64,000 nt of DNA from Oxytricha trifallax (taxonomy: Eukaryota; Ciliophora; Spirotrichea; Sporadotrichida; Oxytrichidae): contig ARYC01000442.1 in the NCBI GenBank assembly GCA_000711775.1, positions 1 through 64,000 of the forward strand, written 5' to 3'. Position 1 is the first letter of the stretch, and each line of letters starts with the position of its first letter. Under the pieces are notes generated by a model. The model had not been told where the DNA came from, made no database searches, and saw only the letters and a program-made list of their open reading frames with translations. Below are positions 11,202 through 22,336 of the stretch, in pieces. The translations under genes and the position numbers were made by a program.

Positions 11202-11561
11202 ATGTCACCACAGTTTGTACCTGGGGACAGAGCTCGTGAGATCCAACAAAATAACAGAAGATGGAGAAAAACGCTTACCGGTCCCACCGCTGCTTGGAAA
11301 CGTAATTCCTGTCCTTTCGCTGTGGTAGCTTCAGCACCCTAACCCGGTGTGGGAGAAAAATCCTTATCGTTGGCTTCAATGGTTTTCGTCTTCTCACTTT
11401 CGAAGGCAGAGCGTACCTTCATCCTGCTCCCTATTACCTAGGAAACTGTACTCAATCCAGTAGACTCTAATGCAGGGAAATCTTAGGATCCATCTCACTC
11501 GAAGAGTCCCCAACCTGCCCTTGATAGGCCTTAGTTTATAATAGTAATAATTAACTTTTGA
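11202..11561 (+). CDS. 119-aa ORF in a GC-rich island, unknown
   Basis: Begins MSPQFVPGDRAREIQQNN and runs to TGA 11559-11561, with four internal TAA/TAG codons read as Gln. Composition is much less AT-rich than the neighbours. The minus strand also has an open 62-residue frame (11394-11582), so strand is uncertain. No domain recognised. Possible explanations are a first MDS with its promoter or sequence from elsewhere. Confidence 0.35.
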
Positions 11562-11835
11562 ACTATCCTTTCCATTAAACACCTCATTAGTTTAAAACTA
11601 ATTACCAATTAAGCTTTGATACTAAAATTAAAAACCAATTTAAAATAACCGTATAAGCACTTCTACAAATTAAATTTAAGCAAATTAAGTAGTTATTTTA
11701 AGGAACTAAATTGTTGTAAATAGAGAATGATCTAAGAAAATAGATATAGCTTCTTTAAATAAATTCCTACTTTTTATAAATATAATAAATAATATTCCTT
11801 AAAATCACTTACTTTAGAATACGATGATAGAAGAT

Positions 11836-12900
11836 TCAAATGCATGTATCTTTGCGCGTTCTGAATATAAATTAACTCTGACTTTGTATTCGTATTTAGC
11901 GAGGTCTAAATTACTAGAATCATATTTTAGTGAATGCTTTCATTTTAATTTAAGATGTTTATATTTAATCTTTTGGAATTTCCTCATACTCTTTATAAAT
12001 GATCTTACTCTTCTTACAAAAGAAATTAATATTTATACATTTAATATTTAAATTTCTCTTTGTTTTGAGAGTTTCTATCTTAGCTGCTAATGTAGATTTT
12101 AATTTTTAATGGATATTATTTAACTTTATTTCATTTCATGCGAAGGAATATTTATAATGAGCTATCATAATTAAAAATGAGTTATCAGAATTGAAAACAA
12201 GGTATCAAAATAGTATGATAGGAGAAAATGAATTTTGTTAGCCTTAAAACAATCTGGTAACCATAAAATATAATTAAGTTTTATAAAACATAAATTTACT
12301 CACTAGATTTGGACACTTGTTCATAAAAATGATTTGATCGTTCTTAAGGGAATTTGATTTTTCACATTTTATTAAGAAACATGGATTAATATTCATTAAC
12401 TAATACAATCACTAAAACAAAACTTTGGATGGCTATAACTTTACGAGTTTTGAAGATAAATCAATTCTGACTTTGTATTCGTGCTCAGCGAGGATGAAAT
12501 TACCAGAATTATTATTTTCAGGTGTTTTTGGGAAATATAAATTGCAAGTTGATTTTTGTCGGGGAAGGGTTCGGCCCTGGACAAATTTTTGAAAACCCAA
12601 AATGGGCAAAGTGACATCTCTATAACTTTTGAAAATGGCTATATAATCTGGTGTTCCGGTATCACACTCTTATTCAGGAGCCCAAATTTAGGTGATTTAC
12701 TTAATTCCAGGTCACCTCATGAATTTCCGTGACCCTCTCCCGCTGCCTTGAAAACCCTCAAAATCGATGTTTAACTCAATCCTATTTTGAAACTTCAACT
12801 GCCTGTATCTAAGCGCTTTTTGAAGATACGACTTCGCATGATATATATTCGTGTTCAGCAAGGTCTAATTAACCAGATAAATATAACGCAGCTATTTTTA
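11836..12900 (+). repeat. three diverged copies of a dispersed repeat module
   Basis: Modules near 11838-11930, 12425-12515 and 12790-12890 share the pattern of a Tyr/Phe-like run, then GACTTTGTATTCGT (or a variant), then CAGCGAGG/AGCAAGG and AATTACCAGAAT or a variant. They are separated by unrelated sequence of different lengths, so this is not a simple tandem array. No protein frame is conserved between modules. Confidence 0.6.
12540..12760 (+). repeat. dispersed repeat block (second copy at 46045-46262)
   Basis: The reverse complement of 46045-46262 matches this block over about 220 bases: AAATTGCAAGTTGA near one end, GTGTTCCGGT.T.ACACTCTT in the middle and CCAGGTCACCTCATGAATT at the other end. 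This shows a repeat family spread over at least 33 kb. Confidence 0.75.
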
Positions 12901-12951
12901 CTTGTAATAATCAATCATTAATGGAATTGTTGAAGACTAAATTAAATTAAT

Positions 12952-13012
12952 TCCTACTTTTTATAAATCATAAGAACTATTTTTGAGTAAAATTTAGATT
13001 CATAAATATAAT
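12952..13012 (+). repeat. left terminal inverted repeat of the divergent element
   Basis: About 45 well-matched bases (CATAAGAACTATTTTTGAGT, then AAAATTTAGA) are inverted at 16944-17006. The exact outer boundary and target duplication could not be fixed. Confidence 0.7.
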
Positions 13013-13090
13013 ACAAATTAAATATAAATGAAAAAAGCTATTTCTAGTACTATAAGCTAGGAAACTAGAACATAAATTCTTAAACTTTGA

Positions 13091-14080
13091 TTTGGGGGGA
13101 AGGATCCTTTGAATGCATAACTGACTTATTTTAGTTATAAATAATTAGGGAAATTGTTTGGGTTTCATATAAACATAATTAGAAAAATCTGCATTAATCC
13201 TTAAGACTTACCTGTTTAACGTAAAAAGTACAATAAAAAAACTTTGAACTTGACGATAGACCATTTAAACTATTTGGTAAACCAGCATACACTGATGGAA
13301 CTTGAACTATACTCAATTGCAGATAGGGCTAAAATATTCCATCGCAAATTTCCCTATACAAAGATATCTACTTCTAGTTTAAGAAATATTTAACTCTCTA
13401 ATGGGGTGAAATACAAAAAATCAAAATCGTCTTATAGGATTTCCGATTCTAAAATGACATAAATTAAGGTCGCTTAGCTTCAATCGTACCCTATTCTATG
13501 TACAGCATTCTAACAGTAGAAAAATATAATTTATTTGGATGAAACTATTTTCAAGCCTCATGCAATAACATTAAGAGCTTGGGCAGGACCTTATCAAAAT
13601 CAAGATGTTAAAAAAGGAGGAATTAATATTAAAACTCTGGCTGCTTTAGTTTTTATCTCTGGACAATAGGGACTGTTAGGGTACGTTATTAAAGAAAAAT
13701 CAATTAAAATACCTGACCTAATTACGGGACTTGAAATAATTGAATCCAAATTCAGGGGTAAATAGGCAATTCTTTTTATGGACAATTTGCGTGCTCATCA
13801 CAATAGGGCTTTCAAAGAATAAATAGATGGGAATGGATGGAGTTATGTATTTAATGCTCCCTATTCTTCCGAGTTTAATTGTATTGAAGAAATTTTTTCT
13901 AGGGTCAAACTTTAGTACAAAAAGGACGTAATTGAAAGGAACTTTAATTTCTCAATTAAGATGCACTATTAAATAGTAAAGGACGCAATTTTGAGTATTA
14001 AGTAAGATGACTGCCTTAAAACTGAAAAAAGGCACATAATTAAAATGCAAAATTAGATTACTCTATTGGGAAAAGAATGA
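13091..14080 (+). CDS. DDE transposase of the divergent TBE-related element
   Basis: Open for 329 codons after the TGA at 13088, ending at TGA 14078-14080. The first ATG in frame is at 13295 (MELELYSIADRAKIFHRKFP), and the motif FHRKFP is shared with TBE transposases (FHRKFPDM, FHRQFPEL). This ATG would leave out upstream residues that also look coding, so the true start may lie upstream, perhaps across a small intron. The triad is visible: Asp in IIYLDETIF, Asp in ILFMDNLRAHH and Glu in SSEFNCIEEIF. IS630/Tc1 superfamily; expected to mobilise this element. No inactivating stop. Confidence 0.85.
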
Positions 14081-14119
14081 TTGATTTAAGGTCTTGAGTT
14101 AAGCAATTATTAATTAAAA

Positions 14120-14892
14120 TCATATATTAAAAAACTTTTGTTTTTAAGGAGTTTAATTTAGGTTCCTTGTCTCTTGCCCCTCTTTGTGTTCCTCTTAATT
14201 CTAATTTGCAAGACTAATATAATCAGAGTACGAAAATGTAATTTCGTACAACTTTCTCTTCTTCGTGATTCTCCTGATTTATGACCCTTGCTTCAAAAGT
14301 GAGAGTGCCCTGCCTTTTCTTTCTATATATAAAAATTAATGAAACCATTGACTTACTCGAAATAGTTGGATTCTTTTAGAGTTGCTCTAAAAATTCATTG
14401 CTAATAAGAATTGAATTTTGGTCCCCCTAAATTTAAGTCCCGAAACTCTTATCTTCTATTGATCATGAACCATTCTTTACAAATACTCATTCCTTAGGGT
14501 CCCGAGAATGCCAAAAAAATAATTGCGATCTGGCAACTCATCAGCATCCTCGTAAATATTTAGGTACCTTATCAGTTCCTCATCCACTCTTACCTCCTCC
14601 CATATGCGCTTCAAGCTCAACTCAGGAAAAAATGGGACATTAATCCAAATTATCTCATTAGACTTGATTAAAATTTTGGTCCCTTTAAGAACATTTCTTA
14701 TAAATCTCATTGTGCATTGTTTATAAGGAGGCATGAACATATTGCCTAAATCAGATATAACACTATAAGCTTACATTGGAATTTGAAGTAGTTATACCAG
14801 TCTGATTTACTACTTAATTGGCCTTCTAGCTATCTTGATGGGATCTAAGTGTTTATCTAAGTTGTGTTTTAGTTCATTTAAGTGCTTTCCAT
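14120..14892 (-). CDS. 22-kDa-like protein of the divergent element, intact with one intron
   Basis: Starts MESTQMNQNTTQINTQ. After removal of a 29-base intron the coding length is 744 bases, a whole number of codons, giving 247 residues to TGA 14120-14122. Aligned blocks with TBE 22-kDa proteins: SKSDWYNYF with SKEDLHCYL, then a cysteine and NMFMPPY with VGLFLPT, and LPDRNYFFGILGTL with LPERNYFFGILATI. A basic Gln-rich C-terminus also resembles TBE. Function unknown. Convergent with the transposase gene (39 bases apart). Confidence 0.82.
14746..14774 (-). other. 29-base intron in 22-kDa-like gene
   Basis: On the minus strand GTAAGC...GATTTAG. Removal changes the frame by two bases and joins KFQ-C to NMFMPPY, restoring alignment with the TBE proteins. 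It lies at the same position and phase as the 36-base introns of the two TBE copies. Confidence 0.78.
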
Positions 14893-15515
14893 AAGTTTAT
14901 TAATTAATTACAATTTTGATTAACTAATTTATCTTAGCCTTCACATTTCTCCAAAAACTCTTCTTTCTATACTAATAGCATTTTTTTATTGGCTGCGAAA
15001 TTGTTTCAGCAGCAATGAGTAATTATTGTGTTTCCACATACATTTTGCCAAGGTTCCTTTCGCTAATTATTCATAGACTTTAATTAATTGTATTGAGATT
15101 TAAATTAGGATCTTTTTTTTTTTATTTATGTTCCCCCATAAAATTATGAATGTCCTGTAAATGTCCTGACAGGACAAAATTAGGACAAAAGGGTTTGAAA
15201 TGATAGTTCTCTGGGTTTCTGGGTTTTAAAGATTATATTGAAATCTTGAAATTTGAGTTCTTTTATTTTTCATAAATTTGGGTCCCCTATACTATAATTT
15301 ATATTAACTTTTTAAATAACTAGGTTTAATAACTAGGTGTAATTAAGAAAAATAAATTGTGACTATTAATAATTTTATTAATAAAGTTATTTAATAGTAA
15401 ATGGAACATAAATTAAAAGGTGTCAACTATAGCATGTCCTCATTAAGCAGTATTAATTCGGAGGATGATTGCTCGTCATCAGTAGTCGAGCTATCAAGCT
15501 GTACTATAGAAAATA

Positions 15516-15564
15516 GTAAGTACAAAATATTAATCTATATTTCCTAAAAACTTTAACTAATTAG
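15516..15564 (+). other. intron 1 of the zinc-finger/kinase homolog
   Basis: 49 bases, GTAAGTAC...CTAATTAG. Splicing joins the N-terminal frame to the zinc-finger frame. Confidence 0.75.
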
Positions 15565-15857
15565 AAGAAATCAAGCAAAAGTAGGGATCAAGCATTCGAA
15601 AGTCTGGCAATTCCATATCTCAATGTACATACAAATGCACAGTTTGCGACAAAATGTTTACTAAGAAATAGTACACAAGGCACATCAAAACTCATTCTAG
15701 AAAGCAGGGGAAATTTGCTCATTTAAAATCAAAGGACGGATACTCCTGTAAAGTTTGTAAGCTAAAGTTTAATGGCAGATACCCAACTGCATAACTAAAG
15801 AGGCACCTAATTACTCATTCGGAAACAGACCTTCTTGGATCAGGGTACCCTCCTTTC

Positions 15858-15898
15858 GTAAATAATAAGGTCCTTAAACGCTTAATTTTCAATTATAG
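15858..15898 (+). other. intron 2 of the zinc-finger/kinase homolog
   Basis: 41 bases, GTAAATAATAAGG...ATTATAG. Without removal the frame hits TGA soon after; with removal it stays open for about 130 further codons. Confidence 0.7.
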
Positions 15899-16943
15899 GT
15901 TATCTCGTAATTGTATAATTTGGATCTGAAACAAACGAAAACGAAGCAATAGAGAAGACCACAATCTGATAACGATGGGGCACCCAATTAAAATGAGGAA
16001 CTCAAATAACCGGAACTTAAATTTCACAACTCTAATATCGATGATATTAAAGAAGGTCCCTCTAATTAAAATTAATTGGGTTCTTAATAGTAATAGGTGA
16101 TTAACGATGAAATAAAACCTTAATTAGCCTTAAACAACTATCAAAATTTTAAGGATACAATTGAGCAGAAGTCCAAATTAGAGGGTTTTCTAATTGAATC
16201 AATTGAAGAGTTAATTTAGAGCAGACCATCTCTCACATACAACCACTTGTCTAGACACTACATAGGGAGCTTGAAAGAAGATGCACTCTATTGAGATAGG
16301 GTTTAACAAGACTTTAACATGCTTATTAATTTAGAGGAACACAATAATAAGCAACTAGACTCCATTACCAAGATTTATTTTAGCCCTACTTACTTGCTGA
16401 TTTGGCTTAAGAGTTATGACTTCAACTTGGGTGATCTACTGAATCTCCAGCATCGTAGACTTGTTACATGGAGTGCATAGTTAGTGCGGCTATTGCAATA
16501 GCTAAGCTTCATGAATAAAATGTTGTACATCTTTACTTAAAACCTCAGAACATCAAAATCAATCTTTATGATACATCATTTTGCACGATCAGTAACTTTT
16601 CGAGAGCACAAATTTAAGGAATAAAAACATTTTAAACTGACTCAAACTCATGTCCCTATATCAATGGGGCTAATTACATGGGATCAATAAACGCAGAGAC
16701 TTGGAGAGATAACTACTTACTTCTTGTCATGATATTGCATTAATTGGCAGGAGAGAAGTTCCAAGAGGTTATAGATAACCTCAAATCAGTATCTCAGTTA
16801 GCAAAAGAGATGATTGATTTAGGGACTATGGCAAATTTTAAAGACATTTTATATGTTTTATTTAAGGGAGACACAAATTTAATTCCAACCTCAACCCAAA
16901 TTATCAACATTTTATAAAATCACATAATAAATTGATTTTGATA

Positions 16944-17006
16944 TTTTTAAATTCTAAATTTTACTCAAAAATAATTCTTATGAATATATAATAATTAATA
17001 TTACTT
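16944..17006 (-). repeat. right terminal inverted repeat of the divergent element
   Basis: Inverted match to 12952-13012 (TCTAAATTTTACTCAAAAAT, ATTCTTATGA). Confidence 0.7.
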
Positions 17007-17141
17007 AAAATTATTTTAACGCTAAAATCCCATAAGATAAAAATAGTCCTCATTTTGATGTTTCGTAAATTAATAAATCATGAGTAATGGAATAAGTTAT
17101 ATATTTTTAGTTATAATCAGAAGTCATTAAACTCCTAAATT

Positions 17142-18518
17142 TCAATTATTTTTTTATGACACTTTGTCAAAAAGATGTGGTCTTCTACCAATTAAAACAA
17201 ATCTTACATTCTCATTTCCTTAGTTGAACCTATGTTAAGTTTGGGGCAAAGATTATTAGGAACTATCTTGTTATTAATTCTCATATTTTCTTGAATCATT
17301 TTAATCTTAAAAAGCTTTTTATGTTTAATACTGCTAGATCTACGAACTTGGCTCTTAATTTGATTTTTCTCCATTTGTTTCATTACTTTCATTTCTTAAT
17401 CCCATTTATTTTACATCATTGGTAATGGTTTATATAATTTCGTTAACACTTTTTTTGAAATCAAATAGCAACTTGTAGACCTGATCAATTGTAGATTTTG
17501 GGTTTTTTGAAAGTTCAGATATTTGGGCATCCTTACCTTTTAACTACGAAGTTACTTCAGCTACGAACGATTAGTACCGTTCCTCTAATAAATGCAGAGT
17601 TTTTGAGGTCTCCTCTATTTTAGAATTTTTTCTCTTGTTTTACTCCACAATATTTTTTATATGATTGGCAAAAGATTCCTGTGATGCTACCCCAAGATAT
17701 GGGGTCTGTTTTTATATCTTCGACAAGCATTTTAAAGTCCATGTTTATTTCATCCTTGCCATTCTGCACTATTTCTTAAATCTCAGGAATGTTCAAAATT
17801 TTATTTTAATTTTATAGTTCCTCAACAGTCTCAACAACTTGACTTAATTTGTCGTTAAATTTTTTATATATCTCAGTTTCTAGAATTTAAGGATTGTTTC
17901 TTATTAAATTCTCATACATTTCTCCCATTTTATCTTCTGAATATTATTTAAAGTTATCAGAGATAATTTCCTCCACTTTATCAATATTAAGGTATGTGCC
18001 ATTTGGGTCAGAATTACTGTCTTCTGTCTTTTCTTATTAGGAATTTTAGGACTCTAATTCAAATTAAACTGTGTTTGGGGTTTTCTAATTACTTTATGAT
18101 GTTGATTATTCACTGCCACTATGATATTTATAATTTTATCAGCTGTCATGTTGAATATTTTATTTAATTTTTAGAGTTTTTGTTTTAGGTGAAGAAATTT
18201 GCATTACAGGAGTTGGTGTTTTACTTTCTCTTTTTTTAGCGTTTAATGTTTTAATGAGCCAGTTCTTATGTTAATCAATCAGTTCTTGTCCAAATCTTTT
18301 TTACAATTCTAATTTTACTTCCTTATAGGGCTTAACCCCTTAAATCTTTTGTTTTTTATATAGTCAAATATTCTAGCTTTATTGGCCTCTTAATCTAAGT
18401 GTCAATTATTAATTTCATTTCTAAATTACGAAGTTTCCTTTGAAGTTTGATAACCCGAATCATCTAATTTGGTTAGAGAATTTTACTTTTACTTTTACGA
18501 CGACTATGTCTTGATCAT
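17142..18518 (-). CDS. coiled-coil Gln/Ser/Asn-rich protein, probably decayed
   Basis: Starts MIKTQSSQKQKQNSLTKLDD. A 35-base intron (18395-18429, GTAATTTAG...CACTTAG) links to the next frame. Long open stretches follow: KRFGQELIDQHKNWLIK, a Ser/Thr/Pro segment, then helical Glu/Lys/Gln-rich sequence (NIDKVEEIISDNFKQYSED, IPEIQEIVQNGKDEINMDF) and SELSKNPKSTIDQVYKLL to TGA 17142-17144. In-frame TGAs occur near 18330 and 18150, and a frameshift near 17715. No domain beyond predicted coiled coil. It lies right of the divergent element and left of a 22-kDa relative, so it may belong to the mobile element at 17-22 kb or be a separate germline gene. Confidence 0.55.
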
Positions 18519-18539
18519 TTTTAATCTTATTTATTACTA

Positions 18540-19330
18540 AAATTCTTAGGTTTATATATCTTATGGGACTACTAAAATTGGTATCACTTATATTCTGGAT
18601 TTAATCACTAAAAAACCATAATGGCAGCATAGGAATTTATTCTAAATTATTAATTAGTACCACATTGATTCATTAATTAAAAGTTAATTTAAAAATATGA
18701 TAATACTAAAATTATCAACTTCCCTTAAAACTCTAACAAAGTCATACAAATATATACAAAGTCATAAAAAAATCATACAAACTCATACAAATATAGAAAT
18801 TTTTGGAAAATATTTTTTTGTTTATTTTTTTGAATTATCTAAGATTCATTTAATATAATAAGTTCAATAATCAAAGTGATATTAGTTACTAATTAAAGTT
18901 AATAAGAGGGGGGTGTGTACAGTAAAAATATTTTTAATGAAAAAAATTACAAAATCTAAATGCCAAAATTTTAGTTAAAGATTATACAAAGCTATTGAAA
19001 GTTATACGCATAGCTTCTATAAATAAACTACATTTATAAATAACAAATACCTATAAAAAGTCATAACAATGATTAATTTTGTTTGACTGTTTAATTAAAT
19101 CACCTTTATAATAATACTTGCTTAAGAGCTATTATTTAAACATAAATTAGAAAATATTTTTAAGTTTTATTTAGTAAAAATTTACTAATAAACAATTCAC
19201 ACAATTATATTTAATTTTTAACTAAAGTGATTTTAACTGAATTAACAAGAATTAAACTTTCATATCTTAAAGTTAGTATTCTATTAAATAGGGTCTATCC
19301 CTTGGACATTCCCTTAAACATCTATAAAAC
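18540..19330. other. AT-rich stretch without a supported gene
   Basis: Contains a short run of related TCATACAAA units near 18740-18795 and a G-run GGGGGGTGTGTACAG near 18907 that resembles the end of the foldback at 22337 but has no partner. Confidence 0.45.
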
Positions 19331-20096
19331 CTTAATCATGAAGTAACATGACAAGAGACTTATAGTTGAGAAGTTCGTCTATATGATTTTTTTTCATCTG
19401 GCCCATTTCATCTCTTACTCTTTTATTTTATTCAAAAGATTTCCTCTTTGAAGAATTGTTATTTGCCTCAAGCATTTTTTCCTCCTCTTGAATACTCTAT
19501 ATGGCTTTTCTTTTAGTACTTTGTTTGATTAGATAGGCCGGATCTACCCTTATGCATTGAAAAGTATAAATGACAACAATAACATATATCACTATAGTTA
19601 AGTGAGCCATTCAACGCTGAAATAAATTCGGGCTTCATATGCACTAATGAGTTCTAAGATTAATCGAGTCGTTGTCTTCTGTCTTATTTAGTTTTCAAAA
19701 TTATTTCGTTAATACCTTAAGTGTCAAGGGACAGTAGGACATCGTAATCCTTTTCTTATCGAGGTGGAGCCAATCTGCATAATCGGGAAGGTATCTAAGC
19801 AAACTGGGTTTTTTTTTACGCGTATTCAAGAAAATTATCTCCTGTTAGTCCCTCAATCTGAGGTAATGCTGCAACTACCACTTCACACCTCTTCAAATAC
19901 TAGAGATGTTAATTTTTTAATTGTTTACCTCTTTTTCACCAGTTAGAATACTCCTGAAAAAATAGATATTTGTGCAGTTGACTTTCGGCAAGTAAGCACC
20001 ACACTCTTGACACAAAAAGTCATATAGTTCATTTTTACTGCCTTTCTCGAACTTTATTTGCATGAATTTATTGAAGCTGGTTGCTAATTTCCATCT
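19330..20096 (-). pseudogene. 22-kDa-like gene relative, frameshifted
   Basis: The minus strand reads FEKGSKNELYDFLCQECGAYLP and FFRSILTGEKEV, then (frame change) EVVVAALPQIEGL..NFLEYA, matching TBE SKEDL.CYL, VGLFLP and EVVVYLPTKKQLSNKLPERNFF. A Lys/Arg/Glu-rich C-terminus follows (STKRKAIQSIQEEEKML). No intron is needed at the position used in the TBE genes. Broken by at least one frameshift and a TGA. Its neighbour is a transposase pointing away, which differs from TBE order. Confidence 0.6.
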
Positions 20097-20269
20097 TTTA
20101 ATAATTGTTGTCTAATATTGTAGTCTTTTCTAATTATATATAGAAACAAATAAATTAAAATTAAATATTTTAGTAATTACACATTTTAGGCGAATATGTT
20201 AGTCTATTTGGTTTGATCTGAAAACCTTATAAAAGAAAAATTTTTCAATATAATTTTTTAATTTTACTT

Positions 20270-21883
20270 TGTTATGAACAATAAAAGAAGTTAGAATTTC
20301 AACAAGATGATATCAGAATATTCTTCAAATTCTAAAATATTCACTAGAGCAGTGATGAGCAAGATGATGGCCACCATTAATTTGAGTAATCTGTACAAAT
20401 CTTTTAGGATGAATTAAAACCATTATCACAATCTACTAAGTTGATTTATTAGAAAATTTAAACTTCAAATGATATTATGATATATAAAGTTACTAGAGAT
20501 TCAATTTTAAAGCTTGAGGAGACTTGCGCTAAGTAAATTCACGAATAGGTCTACTCAACAGTAATTTTAGACCCAAATAAGATTGTGAATACTAATTAGA
20601 GTGATGTTACTCTATTTGGGGCACTAACTTTATAAGAAATTCAGACAATAAAAAATTAAGTATTTATCCTCTCAAATGAAGATGAGTCTATTTCAAATTA
20701 AAACCTATAATAGTTTAATCAAACTATTTTAAAAGAGGCAAGTCTAAATAACTTTTAGTTATACTTAAAAAACTAGAAAATTTTTGCAAGTATTTTTAGA
20801 TTATTCTACCTTGTTAAAATTTCAGTTTTTTTTAAAACTTTCAATAACAAGGAAGCAGTATTTGAAAATGTAGTGAATCAAAGAATGAAACAACAAGAGC
20901 TTAAATACTTTTCAGTTAAAATGGGTGAAAAAAGTCATGCATATTAAAACGACTAAAGATTACAAGATACAAATTGTAAAAAGTTCTTTCAAACTAAGAT
21001 GATCCTTGCTCTAATGTTCATAATACTAACCAAATATAAAATCCTGGTTTAGTGTCAAGCATTTAAACAATTTTAGAATACTTAAATGCTAATGGAGATT
21101 AGCTTAAATCACTAAAACAGCTAAAAAATTTAATACAAGTTAAGCTTAATTTTTCATTATCTTGTTCAAAATTTAGAAGAACACTGAGAAGCAGCCTTAG
21201 ATATAGCTTTAAAAAGGTTTACTAAATTGATACAAGAACAAATTCTATTAACAGCTTACTTTATAGATAAATAGCAGCAAATTTTTACATTGAATAGATT
21301 ACTTTCCAGAAGATATTTATTAACATTGATGAGAGCAGTCTTCGATAATAGAATTACTTATACAAAAGTTGGAACGAGAAAAGTTAAAGAAATTATTCAG
21401 ACAAAGTTAGTGAGAATGTATGGAGTTAACATTATAGTAGCAATTGGAAGTAATAAATCATTTTATTTTTCATTAAATATTGGGAAGACAAATAGTGAAA
21501 CATTTTACAGCTTCTTAATAAATCTAGCTTCTCATCTGGATAGTAAAAGACGTGGATGGAGGACTGATACCATTTTACTTATATACAATGCAACTTACCA
21601 TCGAAGGCTTTATATAACAAGAAAATTTCGACTGCTGCATCTACCAATAATGTACTTGGGCCCATACTAGTTTGATCTAGCTCTTAAGGAAAAATATTTT
21701 ATTTTCATAAAAAGAAATACAAGGTTCAGAACATTAAAAACTGATTCAATTTAATTCTTAAAGGATTAGGGCCAAGAAATGTATAATTTTGACTTTAGTT
21801 TGTGCCAAGTCATGTTTCCAAGCAAGTCTTAGAAGTACACTAAAGGCATTAGAACTTTAAAAAATTTGATTGTTTTAAAGTGA
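20270..21883 (+). pseudogene. IS630-type transposase, decayed
   Basis: Upstream part reads open for about 310 codons (QQDDIRIFFKFQ..., an acidic DEQDDGHHQFEQ run, VILDPNKIVNTNQSD). The catalytic region is split between frames: FINIDESSLRQQ at about 21306-21340 gives the first Asp. IIVAIGSNKS follows, then LLIYNATYH, where the expected Asp is Asn-like or shifted, then YLGPYQFDLALKEKYF for the Glu region. The closest relative in this window is the transposase at 31140-32742 (FLGPYQFDLAPVEQVF; VDPKQIV). Not a TBE-type enzyme. Non-functional. Confidence 0.7.
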
Positions 21884-21889
21884 AATTCT

Positions 21890-22336
21890 ATTTCACAAAT
21901 TTAACCTTTTATGGATAAAAATCTAGAGATAAAATCCAAAGTTAAAGTAAATTTTATTTAATTGAGAATAAGAGGAGTAAAACAAGTATAAAAGTTACAA
22001 GTAATTATTATAAAATTTTTGAAGTGGTTTAGACGTTTGACAAGAAATAAACACTTAATAATACAAAAGGTATGTTATTATGAATGAAACAATGTTGAAT
22101 TTATTTTGGCTATTACTTAGAATTTATTTCATAAAATATTTAAACTTAAAATTCTAAATGGACATGAAATCTTAAATCAATATGACTGATAAATTATATT
22201 AATCTTAATAAGTAAATTTTTTAGAATTTAATCAAATTCAATAAATCTATTTACTCATTTATATAATTTAATTTATTTTTCATTTCATATTTATTAGATA
22301 ATCCGCAGACGGTCTGCGGAATATATTAAAATTAAT
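21890..22336. other. AT-rich stretch with a 19-base perfect palindrome
   Basis: TCCGCAGACGGTCTGCGGA at 22302-22320 is a perfect palindrome around a central base, 17 bases outside the foldback starting at 22337. Nothing else supported. Confidence 0.5.

Larger units (their letters stand above)
15401..16935 (+). pseudogene. zinc-finger/kinase homolog with two introns, kinase part damaged
   Basis: Exon 1 begins MEHKLKGVNYSMSS. After intron 1, C2H2 fingers follow: YKCTVCDKMF...YTRHIKTH and YSCKVCKLKF...LKRHLITH, matching the two TBE fingers including the DGYSC spacer. After intron 2 comes a long Gln/Asn/Glu-rich linker. TGA at 16292-16294 and a shift near 16490 break the frame. The kinase-like region shows LHEQNVVHLYLKPQNIKI, where the HRD triad is replaced by HLY. 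A later open segment (NGANYMGS...ETWRDNYLLLVMIL) resembles the C-lobe. Either a recent pseudogene or an element with a degenerate kinase. Confidence 0.7.
12952..17006 (+). mobile_element. divergent TBE-related transposon with its own terminal repeats
   Basis: Gene order transposase (+), 22-kDa homolog (-), zinc-finger/kinase homolog (+) is identical to TBEs. The ends lack telomeric repeats and instead share an inverted repeat (left about 12952-13012, right about 16944-17006) with core AAATTTTACTCAAAAATA and TTCTTATGA. Length of about 4.05 kb equals a TBE. Transposase and 22-kDa genes are open after intron removal, and only the third gene is damaged, which suggests recent activity or selection. 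Confidence 0.8.

Noticed and set aside
18900..18925. GGGGGGTGTGTACAG resembling the end of the 22337 foldback
   Set aside because: No inverted partner and no 8-bp duplication, so no element can be supported.
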